64,000 bases of DNA from Microcaldota archaeon. Lineage in GTDB: Archaea; Micrarchaeota; Micrarchaeia; Micrarchaeales; Micrarchaeaceae. The stretch is taken from positions 1 through 64,000 of the forward strand of contig JAKBRJ010000003.1 of assembly GCA_021834785.1 (NCBI GenBank), given 5' to 3'. Under the pieces are notes generated by a model. It saw nothing but the letters and a program-made list of their open reading frames with translations. It had not been told where the DNA came from and searched no databases. The number at the start of each line of letters is the position of its first letter. Position 1 is the first letter of the stretch. Positions 1 to 8,066 of this stretch are shown here, piece after piece. A program made the translations under genes and the position numbers.

Positions 1-200
1 TCAAGGATAAAAAAACAAAGGAACCCGCAACAGAAAAAGTTGAAAAGATACTTTTGGAATGCTTCAATAAAGGTTTGCTGCTTCTTCCTGCAGGAATGTC
101 TACCATACGCATCATACCTGCATTGAATGCCGAAATGAACAATATAGAGAAGGGCTTAGACATATTTGAAGAGGCTGTGGCGAAAATAGGCAGGGATTAG
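1..200 (+). CDS. Class III aminotransferase, C-terminal end (partial)
   Basis: The window opens inside this gene; 65 codons remain before TAG at 198-200. The visible tail reads LLLLPAGMSTIRIIPAL and then an amphipathic acidic helix ending LDIFEEAVAKIG. This is the usual C-terminus of PLP-dependent class III aminotransferases (4-aminobutyrate, ornithine or acetylornithine type). The lysine that binds PLP lies upstream of the window, so the substrate cannot be judged. The gene converges on the prenyl synthase gene and their stop codons overlap by 4 bp. Confidence 0.7.
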   Translation, partial: KDKKTKEPATEKVEKILLECFNKGLLLLPAGMSTIRIIPALNAEMNNIEKGLDIFEEAVAKIGRD

Positions 201-1285
201 AGCTCCCTGTTGTACAGTTTCATCAGTGATGCTGCAATCCAATCCCTGTATTTGTTTTTAGGTATGAGCGGCGAATAACTTAGGAGGTCGGAGGCGGCTT
301 TGCCTGCGTATTTATCCCTTTCAATAATCGAATGATTTATGGAGTCATATTTTTCAACCAGCGATACGAGATAATCTATATCGGATGGCACCTTGGACTC
401 CCTGTTTTTTGCATATATTTCAAGAATCCTCTTGCGTTCTTCTGCTTTAGACATCTTGAATGCGTCCAGCATGACAAAGTTTAACTTGCCTTCATATAAA
501 TCCCCGTATTGCTGCTTGCCTGTTTTAGCGTAGGGCTCGAAGTCTATTATATCATCAGCTATCTGAAATGCGATGCCTGCAGATTTGCCTATAGTTGTAA
601 ACATTTCTATTGTTTTGCCCGTCTTGCCAGATGCAAGGGCGCCTAACACCATAGGGCCATATACTGTATAAGTCGATGTCTTTCCATCCACCATAGAGTA
701 ATAGAAGTCAGTATCTGCTTTGCCAAAATCTTTTATATTGTAGGTAAATTTTAGATCTAGATACTGCCCAGCAGCAGTACGATAGCCTATGTGCCTGAAG
801 GCATCATATACCCTTTTTGCTTTGGCTTTGTCAGGCTCTTCGATAAGGTAATCTGATATTATGAAGTGCATTGCCGATTCTAGCGTCGCCGATGCAAGTC
901 CCGCAATCTGATCGCCGTATAATTTATGCAGCGTCTTTTTTCCCCTCCGCATCTCCGCCTTGTCCTGTATGTCGTCGAGCACTAGCATCCATTCCTCGGA
1001 CAACTGCACTGCAGATGCGAGCTTTAGGGCACTGGCGCCCTCGTTCCCATAAAGCCCGGAAGTTAGCATTACGAGCAGGGGCCTGCTATAATGGCTTGGC
1101 CTGAATATGTAATCGTTCAGTATTTTTGAATATTCTTCTTTTTCCGATTCAAGATGCATTGCATCTGCCGCTTCGGAAACATATTTTTTTATTAAGCTTG
1201 AAACCTCTGATTTCATCTCCGCATTAAAGTCCTTAAAGCTGTTCTCTCTAAGAAAATGCGCATGATGTTCCTTTATTGCCTCCAT
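197..1285 (-). CDS. Polyprenyl (geranylgeranyl-type) diphosphate synthase
   Basis: A trans-prenyltransferase that condenses isopentenyl diphosphate onto allylic diphosphates; in archaea this supplies C20 or longer chains for ether lipids and quinones. Both aspartate-rich metal sites are present: DDIQD (about residue 104) followed by RRG, and FQIADDIIDF (about residue 244), with GKTSTYT between them. The frame stays open to a TTG at 1330. However, the likely TATA box (attaaatatc, near 1340-1349) would put the transcript start downstream of that TTG, so the ATG at 1285 is preferred (362 aa). Divergent from PCNA. The chain length of the product cannot be read with confidence. Confidence 0.9.
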   Translation of the reverse strand: MEAIKEHHAHFLRENSFKDFNAEMKSEVSSLIKKYVSEAADAMHLESEKEEYSKILNDYIFRPSHYSRPLLVMLTSGLYGNEGASALKLASAVQLSEEWMLVLDDIQDKAEMRRGKKTLHKLYGDQIAGLASATLESAMHFIISDYLIEEPDKAKAKRVYDAFRHIGYRTAAGQYLDLKFTYNIKDFGKADTDFYYSMVDGKTSTYTVYGPMVLGALASGKTGKTIEMFTTIGKSAGIAFQIADDIIDFEPYAKTGKQQYGDLYEGKLNFVMLDAFKMSKAEERKRILEIYAKNRESKVPSDIDYLVSLVEKYDSINHSIIERDKYAGKAASDLLSYSPLIPKNKYRDWIAASLMKLYNREL

Positions 1286-1410
1286 GGGCTTGTCGGCTGT
1301 TGTCAATAAAATACCCAGAATGGCTTTCAATTAACAGATATTTAATAGTGAGTTTTGGGAATGTTTTTATTACTTTTTAGGCTAATATTAGTGCTAATTA
1401 TAGTGATTTT

Positions 1411-2154
1411 ATGTTCGATATAAAGATTGACGATGCGAAATACTGGAAAAATTGCGTTGAATCTATTGTAAGCTTAGTTGATGAAGGTTCATTCAATATA
1501 AGCAAGGAGGGCATATCCCTTAAAGCAATGGATCCTTCAGGGATCAGCATGGTATCGTTTTTCATACCAAACAAGGCTTTCTCCAAATACGAGGTAGACA
1601 AACAGGCAAGCGTGGGGCTCAACCTTGACAACCTTAGCAAGATACTTTCAAGCGGGCGAATCGGCGAACAGTTATCCATGAAGGATGCAAACAACAAGTT
1701 TGCAATGGAATTTATAGGACAGCATAGCAAGAGGAGGTATAAACTGCCGATGATCGATGTTCGCAAGGAAGCGGATAAAGAGCCAAAAGTGGAGTTCGAA
1801 TCTACTGTTGAGGTAAAAAGCGATTCGCTGAAGGAGATATTGAAGGATGCCAACCTTCTTTCCACATATATAAGCTTTAAGACCGCAAAGGAATCCTTTG
1901 TCGTATCGGCAAGAGGAGACGCTGGCGAGCTTGAGGAAGAGCACCTGAACAACGCCGAAATAATAAAGAGGTTGGATGTAGGCAAAGCTTCATCAGTAAC
2001 GTTCAACCTGGAATACCTGCAAAGGATAATAAACGCATGCCCGTCCAATTCTTCCGTAATGCTTTCAATGAAAACAGATGAGCCAATAAGGATAGACTAC
2101 GGGATAGGCGACGCAAAGTTGGCGTATTTCCTGGCTCCGTATATGGAGAGCTGA
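1411..2154 (+). CDS. pcn: DNA polymerase sliding clamp (PCNA)
   Basis: A 247-residue protein of normal PCNA length with the two-domain clamp pattern: MFDIKIDDAKYWKN at the start, ISLKAMDPSGISMV in the first domain, an interdomain stretch around residue 120, and a C-terminal end DYGIGDAKLAYFLAPYMES. It forms the ring that tethers polymerases, FEN1 and ligase to DNA. Only one PCNA is seen here; whether it is a homotrimer depends on other copies outside the window. Starts at ATG 1411 after a short AT-rich leader, divergent from the prenyl synthase, and is followed on the same strand by the ThrRS editing-domain gene. Confidence 0.97.
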   Translation: MFDIKIDDAKYWKNCVESIVSLVDEGSFNISKEGISLKAMDPSGISMVSFFIPNKAFSKYEVDKQASVGLNLDNLSKILSSGRIGEQLSMKDANNKFAMEFIGQHSKRRYKLPMIDVRKEADKEPKVEFESTVEVKSDSLKEILKDANLLSTYISFKTAKESFVVSARGDAGELEEEHLNNAEIIKRLDVGKASSVTFNLEYLQRIINACPSNSSVMLSMKTDEPIRIDYGIGDAKLAYFLAPYMES

Positions 2155-2214
2155 TGCGGGCACATTTGGTTTCAAGTAGTCTGCCACACTGGTGGCTGGA
2201 GAAGGCGTATCGTA

Positions 2215-2628
2215 TTGAGATTTATGGCATGGCATCTTGACTACCTGAATGCCATACCTGCCGAAAAGGGAAGATCTGACGTAATAGCCGAACCCGTGGA
2301 GGTAAGGGTGAAAACTTCCCTGCTGATTTTCGTAAGCTTCGAGAAAAATGACAGCAAAAGCAGCGTTGACATAATAGACAGAGCAGTAAGCGAGATAATC
2401 AGGATATCCGGAAGCTTAGGCGTGTATACGGTAGTATTAAACCCGTTTGCACACATGTTTGCGGACCTTGCATCTCCAACAGAGGCAAATGCCATGATGG
2501 AAGAATTAAGGCGTATGCTTGCAGAAAGGAACTTCGAAGTCCGCCTCATGTCATTCGGATATTTTTATGAGATGGAGCTTAAAGCAAAAGGTCACAAGCT
2601 TGCCAGGATTTCTCGGGAGATACGCTAA
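2215..2628 (+). CDS. Freestanding archaeal ThrRS editing domain
   Basis: A 137-residue protein corresponding to only the N-terminal editing domain of archaeal threonyl-tRNA synthetase (DTD-like fold), which removes serine mis-attached to tRNA-Thr. The family landmarks are all present: start MRFMAWHLDY, TVVLNPFAHMFADLASP in the middle, and FGYFYEMELKAKGHKLARIS near the end. No catalytic synthetase domain follows; the next gene is a DJ-1-like protein. The family alignment places the start at TTG 2215 rather than ATG 2224, since the first ten residues match the usual MKVLLIHxDY pattern. It probably acts in trans, with a separate ThrRS encoded elsewhere. Confidence 0.85.
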   Translation: MRFMAWHLDYLNAIPAEKGRSDVIAEPVEVRVKTSLLIFVSFEKNDSKSSVDIIDRAVSEIIRISGSLGVYTVVLNPFAHMFADLASPTEANAMMEELRRMLAERNFEVRLMSFGYFYEMELKAKGHKLARISREIR

Positions 2629-2674
2629 AATTAAAAATGCATAAATATTTATCAGTGGAATTACTTCTGATTGG

Positions 2675-3196
2675 ATGAAATTTCTGATATTAATAGCACC
2701 GAAGGATTTCAAGGATGAAACACTTTCCATGGTAAAGATGCTTTTCGACAGATGGGGCATAAGCTATGATATAGCCAGCTACAGCACAAAGGAGTGCATA
2801 GGCTACCACGGATCTAGATCCATGCCAGACATAAACGCCGGGAAGGTCAGCGCTTCGGACTACAACGGCATGTTCATAGTTGATGGCATAGGCATAGACT
2901 CGTACAAGCTATTCGAATTTAGGCCGCTTCTGGATCTGGTGATGCAGTTCAACAATGCGGGCAGATATATATGCGCCGTAGACAACAGCGTTAAGATTCC
3001 GGCGAGGGCGAATATAATAAAAAATAAACAAGTAGCTACTGCGAACAACGATGAGCTGAAAAGGCTAATACTGCTTTTCCATGGCGTGCCGGCAGACAGC
3101 CAGATTGAAATGTCGGGCAATCTAATAACCATTAGGGATTCGCGCAATATAGAGGAAAGCCTTGACCAGCTGATAGAAAAACTGGGCGTTAAATAA
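2675..3196 (+). CDS. DJ-1/PfpI superfamily protein
   Basis: A 173-residue Rossmann-like protein. Strand-loop pattern MKFLILIAPKDF at the start, GMFIVDGIG near residue 65-73, and a candidate nucleophile Cys100 in YICAVDNS, the position of the reactive cysteine in PfpI/DJ-1 proteins. The residue after the cysteine is alanine rather than the histidine of PfpI proteases, so peptidase activity is not implied. Members act as glyoxalases, chaperones or deglycases, and the precise role here is unknown. Sits in a same-strand run with the editing domain and RNase P subunit 4 (9-bp gap to the latter). Confidence 0.72.
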   Translation: MKFLILIAPKDFKDETLSMVKMLFDRWGISYDIASYSTKECIGYHGSRSMPDINAGKVSASDYNGMFIVDGIGIDSYKLFEFRPLLDLVMQFNNAGRYICAVDNSVKIPARANIIKNKQVATANNDELKRLILLFHGVPADSQIEMSGNLITIRDSRNIEESLDQLIEKLGVK

Positions 3197-3205
3197 AGTG
3201 GATAG

Positions 3206-3523
3206 ATGGCGAAGAGCAACAAAGGCATGGTCAAGAGGATAGCTGCAGAACGGATAAACATGCTGTATGACATAGCGCACAGCGAGTTTTCAAATGATGT
3301 AGATATTAAATTGGCATCAAGGCATGTAAAGCTGATGCGCAAGATAAGCATGCACTATAAGGTCAGGCTGCCGAAAATGATCAGGCACAGCATATGCAAA
3401 AAATGCAACTATGTGCTAATCCCCGGGAGGAATTGCACAGTGCGAATACTTGCAACCGATAGGGCTTATATAACCACATGCGCGAATTGCGGGACGGGCA
3501 TACATGCGCATTTCATCAGCTAG
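3206..3523 (+). CDS. rnp4: RNase P protein component 4 (Rpp21/Rpr2)
   Basis: A 105-residue subunit of archaeal RNase P, which trims the 5' leader from pre-tRNAs. The N-terminal helices ERINMLYDIAHSEF and LASRHVKLMRKISMHYKVRLP are the family hallmark. A zinc ribbon follows with Cys64-x2-Cys67 (CKKC) and Cys92-x2-Cys95 (CANC), and the conserved VLIPGRNCTVRI lies between them. Length is normal. ATG start at 3206, 9 bp after the DJ-1-like gene, so the two are probably co-transcribed. Confidence 0.93.
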   Translation: MAKSNKGMVKRIAAERINMLYDIAHSEFSNDVDIKLASRHVKLMRKISMHYKVRLPKMIRHSICKKCNYVLIPGRNCTVRILATDRAYITTCANCGTGIHAHFIS

Positions 3524-3562
3524 TATATTTTTAGTTTTTTATTTTGATTATTATCCGATAAT

Positions 3563-4246
3563 ATGGAGTATCAAATAATCGGACATAGCATGCAGGTAAT
3601 AAATATAAAGCTTAATGAGGGCGAGGGCATTTTCTCAGATGCAGGAAAGCTCGTCAGCAAGAGCAAGAACATAAAGATGATGCCAAAGCTTGCAGGAGGC
3701 ATTGTGGGGGCGATAGAAAGGAAGGCTACTGGAGCAACAGGATTCCTTACAGAATTCAAAGCAGAGGGGGGGTCCGGAAACGTAACGATAGGCGGGGTAT
3801 TGCCAGGGAAGGCGTATGAGGTGCAGTTAGCCGCGGGAGAATCGTTTGCTGCAGAGCACTATGCATTCATAGCCGCAACCGAGCAGGTAAAGTTTACAAT
3901 CGAAACGGTAGGCATAGGTGTTGCGTTCTTCGGAGGCGCAGGGTTGATACTGCAGAAGTTTGTAGGGCCTGGAAGCGTATTCCTGCACGTGGTTGGGGAC
4001 ATAGTTGAGTACACGCTTGACGGGACCGAGCCATTGGAAATAGACCCGGGACATATTGCGGGATTCGACAACACACTTAAATACAAAATAACTTCAGTAG
4101 ACAACATACGCAGCATGATGTTCGCTGGCGAGGGCATTTTCCTGGCTAAATTTGAAGGCAAGGGCAGGGTTGTCGCACATTCTGTATCAAGGTTCAAGCT
4201 TGCATCAGAGCTTTATGCGCAGGGGAAAGCAGATACTAAATCCTGA
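3563..4246 (+). CDS. AIM24 / TIGR00266 family protein
   Basis: A 227-residue all-beta protein of the AIM24 family (formerly DUF124), conserved across archaea and bacteria with no settled biochemical function; the eukaryotic member is mitochondrial. Family marks are GEGIFSDAGKLV near the N-terminus, FAAEHYAFIAATE in the middle, the glycine-rich GPGSVFLHVVGDI, and GEGIFLAKFEGKGRVV near the C-terminus. No signal peptide or membrane helix is seen. Starts with ATG 3563 after a TATA-like AT-rich leader and ends tail-to-tail with taw1. Confidence 0.87.
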   Translation: MEYQIIGHSMQVINIKLNEGEGIFSDAGKLVSKSKNIKMMPKLAGGIVGAIERKATGATGFLTEFKAEGGSGNVTIGGVLPGKAYEVQLAAGESFAAEHYAFIAATEQVKFTIETVGIGVAFFGGAGLILQKFVGPGSVFLHVVGDIVEYTLDGTEPLEIDPGHIAGFDNTLKYKITSVDNIRSMMFAGEGIFLAKFEGKGRVVAHSVSRFKLASELYAQGKADTKS

Positions 4247-4247
4247 A

Positions 4248-5276
4248 TTATTGGCGTATTTTTGAAAAGTCTATTATCCTACCTTTCGCAGATTCTGCAT
4301 CCCTGGATAGGAGTTCTATTCTGCTGGGTTTGTGCTCCGCGGTTTCTAGATATCCTGTCAGTTCTGAAAGCTTATGCGCGAATGCTTTTATTTCCTCGTG
4401 ATTAGGCATGCTAGTAAGGCTTAGCCCGCGATCTTCACCTCTTGCCCCTCCGACATATGAGAAACCCTTGACCTCTACATAATTGGGCCGTGCTGCCTTT
4501 ATCAGTTCCGCGTATCCTTCGGGGTTATGCATGTTCAGGCCTTTTATCAATGTCATCCTCAATACGGTCCTTGTTTTTATACCCTTGAGAAGCGATAGTG
4601 ATTTCAGGAACCTTTTCCACGTGTCTGGTATCTTTGGGCGTGTAATTTTGATATAGCTTTCTTCGTCAGGTGCCTGCAGCGATATGTATATCTGGGTAGG
4701 CAGAAGGTCCAGCTTTTCGATGGCTTCCGGAAGCGTACCGTTTGTAACTAGGAACGTGCTTATGCCACGCTTATGGAATTCAGATATAAGCGCCTTGAGC
4801 TTTGGATAGAAGGTAGGTTCGCCAGTTAGGCTTATGGCTACGTGCTTGGGATCGTTGGCCTCTTCCCAGCGCTTCAGCTTCAAAGGTGTATCGGCAGTGG
4901 CCTTGAATCCGCTTACTATGCGTTTCTGCTCCGTTATCATTCCGTCTACTATGGCTTTGGGATCGTCCCATTCGCTTACCGCATTGAGCTCGTTCCATCT
5001 GACACCAATTTCTTCGGGTATGAGTCTCCAGCAGAATTTGCATGCTATATCGCACCCTATTGCAGGTGTGCCTTGAATGCACTGCCAGCTTTTTATTCCA
5101 TAAAAAGAATATTTATAGCAAAGCGTCTCTCCCCTTAGCCCATTGGCAGTATATTCGCATATCTTCACAGCGGAATGCCTGCCTATGAAGTGGTAGCCCT
5201 GTTTTTTCATCTTTGTTTCTATAATCTGAGGCAGTTCTGCCAGAAAAACACCTTTACCTGATAATTCGAAACGCAT
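4248..5276 (-). CDS. taw1: 4-demethylwyosine synthase (Taw1/TYW1)
   Basis: Radical SAM enzyme that condenses N1-methylguanosine-37 of tRNA-Phe with pyruvate to form the tricyclic base of wyosine derivatives. It has 342 residues, the size of archaeal TYW1. The radical SAM cluster is Cys75-x3-Cys79-x2-Cys82 (CDIACKFC). Three upstream cysteines (Cys40, Cys53, Cys66) match those that bind the second iron-sulfur cluster in this family. SLTGEPTFYPKL is the GGEP-like SAM-binding motif. ATG start at 5276, 11 bp after the HIT gene on the same strand. Confidence 0.95.
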   Translation of the reverse strand: MRFELSGKGVFLAELPQIIETKMKKQGYHFIGRHSAVKICEYTANGLRGETLCYKYSFYGIKSWQCIQGTPAIGCDIACKFCWRLIPEEIGVRWNELNAVSEWDDPKAIVDGMITEQKRIVSGFKATADTPLKLKRWEEANDPKHVAISLTGEPTFYPKLKALISEFHKRGISTFLVTNGTLPEAIEKLDLLPTQIYISLQAPDEESYIKITRPKIPDTWKRFLKSLSLLKGIKTRTVLRMTLIKGLNMHNPEGYAELIKAARPNYVEVKGFSYVGGARGEDRGLSLTSMPNHEEIKAFAHKLSELTGYLETAEHKPSRIELLSRDAESAKGRIIDFSKIRQ

Positions 5277-5287
5277 TAATTTTATGC

Positions 5288-5692
5288 TTATTGCAATACG
5301 AGGATGGATTTTAGTTCCTTTTTTTCATCTTGCTTTATTTCCCCTTTTTTGCCATAATTGAAGTCTCTGCCTTGCCCCCTGTATCTAGGTATTACATGTA
5401 TGTGCGCATGCATGATTGCCTGCCCCGCTGCTCTCCCTATGTTGGCGCCCACGTTAACTCCATCGGCATGCAACCTTTCTCTAGACAGCACTGCAAACTT
5501 CTTTGCGACTACCGCAATATGGGCCACCGTATCGTCATCCGCATCCGTTATATCGACAAAGTGCCTGTTGGTCACAACAAGGGTGTGGCCTTTTGATATG
5601 GGATACTTGTCCAGCACCACATAGCATACATCATCCCTATATAAAACCTCTTTTGACTTGGAAAGGCTGCAGAATATGCAATCATCGGCCAA
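5288..5692 (-). CDS. HIT family nucleotide hydrolase/transferase
   Basis: A 134-residue HIT protein (Hint/Fhit superfamily), usually a hydrolase of adenylylated or dinucleotide substrates. The catalytic triad motif is His95-x-His97-x-His99 (HAHIHVIPRY). The N-terminal CIFC pair (Cys5, Cys8) matches the zinc site of Hint-like members, and GHTLVVTNRHFVDITD is the usual central strand. The start is TTG 5692: a GGGTG Shine-Dalgarno lies a few bases upstream, and a TATA-like ttttatatctg sits further upstream. The physiological substrate is unknown. Confidence 0.92.
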   Translation of the reverse strand: MADDCIFCSLSKSKEVLYRDDVCYVVLDKYPISKGHTLVVTNRHFVDITDADDDTVAHIAVVAKKFAVLSRERLHADGVNVGANIGRAAGQAIMHAHIHVIPRYRGQGRDFNYGKKGEIKQDEKKELKSILVLQ

Positions 5693-5774
5693 AGTCGCAC
5701 CCTGCCTTTATCGGAGTTCAGATATAAAATAGTTGCCCTGTGATGGCTTGAAGCACCACATTATCGCGATATAA

Positions 5775-6239
5775 TTACAATTTTGGTAATCCGACTACTA
5801 TTTGGGCAATATCTTCGGGTGGGAGGTTACCATCGATAACGAAACGCTTCTCATTGTCACTGATGTTGTAGTCCGTATGCACGACGAGCGACAACGGCTG
5901 TGGGCCTTTGTAAACATAAACTGTTTTTTCTATTTCTCCTTTTCCTTTGGTAAGTTCACCCTTATCATTGAACGTGTAGAATCCAGATGATGGGCAGGGT
6001 AATGAAGATTCATTCCCATCAATATAGAACCATTTTCCTTTCAACTGATCTTTTAGTTCTTGATTCTGGTCTATTAGGACTAGTGCCTCTTGATGTGTAA
6101 GAGGTCTTAATCCGTTCTGCTGAAGAGCGTATATTGAACCTTTGTAATTTTCATATGTTTGTAGTATGAAAACCCCCGTTGTGCCGACTTCTTTAAACTT
6201 TGATTGGGATGTTTCTAGTGTTTTAGTTTTAAGTACCAT
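5775..6239 (-). CDS. Hypothetical protein, 154 aa
   Basis: Not recognised. The 154-residue product is soluble-looking, with no signal peptide or membrane helix. It has a central block GKWFYIDGNESSLPCPSSGF followed by charged strands and a C-terminal DIAQIVVGLPKL. Support for a real gene: ATG 6239 is preceded by a GTGAT ribosome-binding site, and about 50 bp further upstream is a strong TATA-like tataaatattt (6284-6296 read on the minus strand). It lies in an accessory patch between the HIT gene and tRNA-Ile with fewer housekeeping genes than the surroundings. Confidence 0.6.
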   Translation of the reverse strand: MVLKTKTLETSQSKFKEVGTTGVFILQTYENYKGSIYALQQNGLRPLTHQEALVLIDQNQELKDQLKGKWFYIDGNESSLPCPSSGFYTFNDKGELTKGKGEIEKTVYVYKGPQPLSLVVHTDYNISDNEKRFVIDGNLPPEDIAQIVVGLPKL

Positions 6240-6573
6240 ATTATCACGTTTATCTTTTGGTTTTTACATAAAAAACTGTCTATTAAATATTTATACCTTT
6301 TCTGTGGAGTTTACATCCGTAAAGGCATACGATACTGATTTTGGCGTGCTTGCCTGCTTTTCATCGTTTTGCATGCCTTGATTATGGCTTTTGCGCTACT
6401 GCCTTGCCCTTTTATCACGCACATACGCCAATCTATAAATATTATATGCTTGGATTTTATTATAACATCGTTAAATTCATGTTTTGCCCACATTGGACAA
6501 ATCAAGTATAACGGACGGCACAACAATAAATTACAGGCCCAACACAGATGTTTAAAAACAAAAAATGTTTTTC
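6240..6573. promoter_or_regulatory. Divergent intergenic region with promoters
   Basis: About 330 bp between two divergent unknown genes. On the minus strand a tataaatattt element near 6284-6296 can serve the 154-aa gene. On the plus strand tataaatattatat lies near 6434-6447, and a second box tttaaaaac (6551-6559) lies about 20 bp before ATG 6574, fitting a leaderless or near-leaderless transcript. A 71-codon minus-strand reading frame in the middle shows no family features and is not called. Otherwise nothing is seen. Confidence 0.5.
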
Positions 6574-7602
6574 ATGGGAAAACAACAAAAATATTTATTT
6601 GAAACATCAGATGCATTAACAGGATATGACATCAATAGGGAACGGCAGGAACTGATATCAAAATTTTCAGATATTGTTTTATACAGCCTACTAAGGGTGA
6701 AAAATAAAACGACACTGAAAGCGGCGTTAGATCTGTCAGTTATGAGTCGCTGTCATGGTGAGTCATATTCGGACTTGGAAAAGCTTACGGAGCTAACTGG
6801 GCTTATAACAGATGAGAAGCTTGCAATAGATTACATTAGGGGGGAGCTGCGCATAAAAAAATCTGAAATGCAAAATGGGTATATAGACGAAGATAAAATT
6901 GTAAACTTGCTTAAGAGCGATTTGGCTGAAAATTCAGAGCCCGTAATAAATGTACTCTTAGAGACGAGTAGAAAAGCCTACGGCAACATGGATTCGGATG
7001 ATATATTTTTAGCCGCCCAAAAACTGATAAAAGCAATAGAAGAGCAATCAGACATTGAAAATTTTCCTGGTTTGGTGAAAAACACCCTTTTGGCAATGCA
7101 AAACGTCGAATCAAAGCTTTCGAATTTTATAAGGACATATAAATCAATGCGAAGCGCATCGAATGATCTAACCATTAGAAGCATTTTAAGGAATGAACTT
7201 GGAGCTAATGAAACCCACATAGTGCGAACATTGGCCACCATAATAGAAAACAATATAGCAAACGAGATGTTTCCATCGTGGCCAAAAATAATAGTTGAAA
7301 AATCTGAAAACGGCAAATCTATAGGTTTTCAGGTAAATTTGGATAACAAGTCCGGTTATTTTTCTATTGTTTACCTAAAACCCAATGATTATAACTTAAT
7401 AGCTAACTTCGTAGTGCAGCTAAAAGATACGATAGACGATTCATATGATGCACGCGGTTCAAAGGATAAAATCCCAAAACCTTCGATAATGACCTATTCC
7501 GACTTGGGGGTATGCGTGGTTGGCTGTTTTGGCTTTGCACCGCAATTTATCCCATTAGTTAAACACGACATAGATGAACTTTTTAGAGAGTTTAAAATCT
7601 GA
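6574..7602 (+). CDS. Hypothetical protein, about 342 aa
   Basis: Not recognised. The frame is open from ATG 6565, but the TATA-like tttaaaaac at 6551-6559 favours ATG 6574. The first two-thirds is helical and charged (for example KLIKAIEEQSDIENF and KTTLKAALDLSVMSRC); the last third looks like a mixed alpha/beta domain with SKSGYFSIVYLKPNDYNLI-like strands and a C-terminal HDIDELFREFKI. No transmembrane segment, zinc site or nucleotide-binding motif is evident. It stands alone in the accessory patch next to tRNA-Ile(UAU) and could be cargo of a past integration. Confidence 0.65.
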   Translation: MGKQQKYLFETSDALTGYDINRERQELISKFSDIVLYSLLRVKNKTTLKAALDLSVMSRCHGESYSDLEKLTELTGLITDEKLAIDYIRGELRIKKSEMQNGYIDEDKIVNLLKSDLAENSEPVINVLLETSRKAYGNMDSDDIFLAAQKLIKAIEEQSDIENFPGLVKNTLLAMQNVESKLSNFIRTYKSMRSASNDLTIRSILRNELGANETHIVRTLATIIENNIANEMFPSWPKIIVEKSENGKSIGFQVNLDNKSGYFSIVYLKPNDYNLIANFVVQLKDTIDDSYDARGSKDKIPKPSIMTYSDLGVCVVGCFGFAPQFIPLVKHDIDELFREFKI

Positions 7603-7627
7603 TAAAATTATAGAAAACTTCTTTTGA

Positions 7628-7942
7628 GGCTTTGCACTTCCGCAACTTACTGGGCAGGGCGATGCACCTGGAGCTTATGATACGACCACCGCACAAGGTA
7701 ATATGCCGACAGCACTACCCACACCAGGAACGGCAGGGCTATCGCTTTCGCCGCAAACTGCCCCGAATAACCAAGGATATACTGCAGGAATGTTGGGATT
7801 ATCCACACCGCAGCAGTCAGGAATAAATACAAATACAGCTCAATCTTCCTCAAATAATGCACCATGGTATACTCTTATTCCAAGCGAAGTCGCCTCCACC
7901 GCAGGCAACCTCATTAATTGGGCTATAACCTCGATAAAAACA
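7628..7942 (+). pseudogene. Start-less remnant of a P/T/Q-rich protein
   Basis: From 7628, just after an in-frame TGA at 7625-7627, a frame without any usable start runs into the tRNA-Ile gene. It reads as a low-complexity Pro/Thr/Gln/Ser-rich stretch (TPGTAGLSLSPQTAPNNQG, STPQQSGINTNTAQSS) and then an ordinary-looking segment WYTLIPSEVASTAGNLINWA. The composition resembles the C-terminal end of a secreted protein whose 5' part has been lost, perhaps when the upstream unknown gene arrived. It may equally be a chance frame. In-frame reading through the tRNA is surely not biological. Confidence 0.3.
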
Positions 7943-8030
7943 TGGGCCTGGAGAGATTTGAACTCTCGACCTACGGCTTTCTTAAGGTTTTTATAAGACC
8001 GCCGCTCTGACCAGGCTGAGCTACAAGCCC
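7943..8030 (-). tRNA. tRNA-Ile(UAU) with 13-nt intron
   Basis: Cloverleaf read on the minus strand from 8030: acceptor GGGCTTG/CAGGCCC, D stem GCTC/GAGC, T arm GAGAG-TTCAAAT-CTCTC, discriminator A, no encoded CCA. The anticodon arm GCGGT/GCCGT encloses 20 nt. Loop bases CTTA pair with TAAG to give a 4-bp helix flanked by 3-nt bulges TAA and AAA, the splicing motif. Removing 13 nt (7979-7991) between positions 37 and 38 leaves a 7-nt loop CTTATAA with anticodon UAU. A dedicated UAU tRNA for AUA is rare in archaea, which usually use a modified CAU tRNA. Confidence 0.88.
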
Positions 8031-8066
8031 ATGGTAAATACTTTTACATCAATACAAATAAAAACG

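Noticed and set aside
6311..6526. 71-codon minus-strand frame in the divergent intergenic region
   Set aside because: No ribosome-binding site or family features, and it overlaps the probable promoters of both neighbouring genes.
7647..7865. 72-codon minus-strand frame rich in aromatic residues
   Set aside because: It is the antisense of the P/T/Q-rich remnant and has no start signal.
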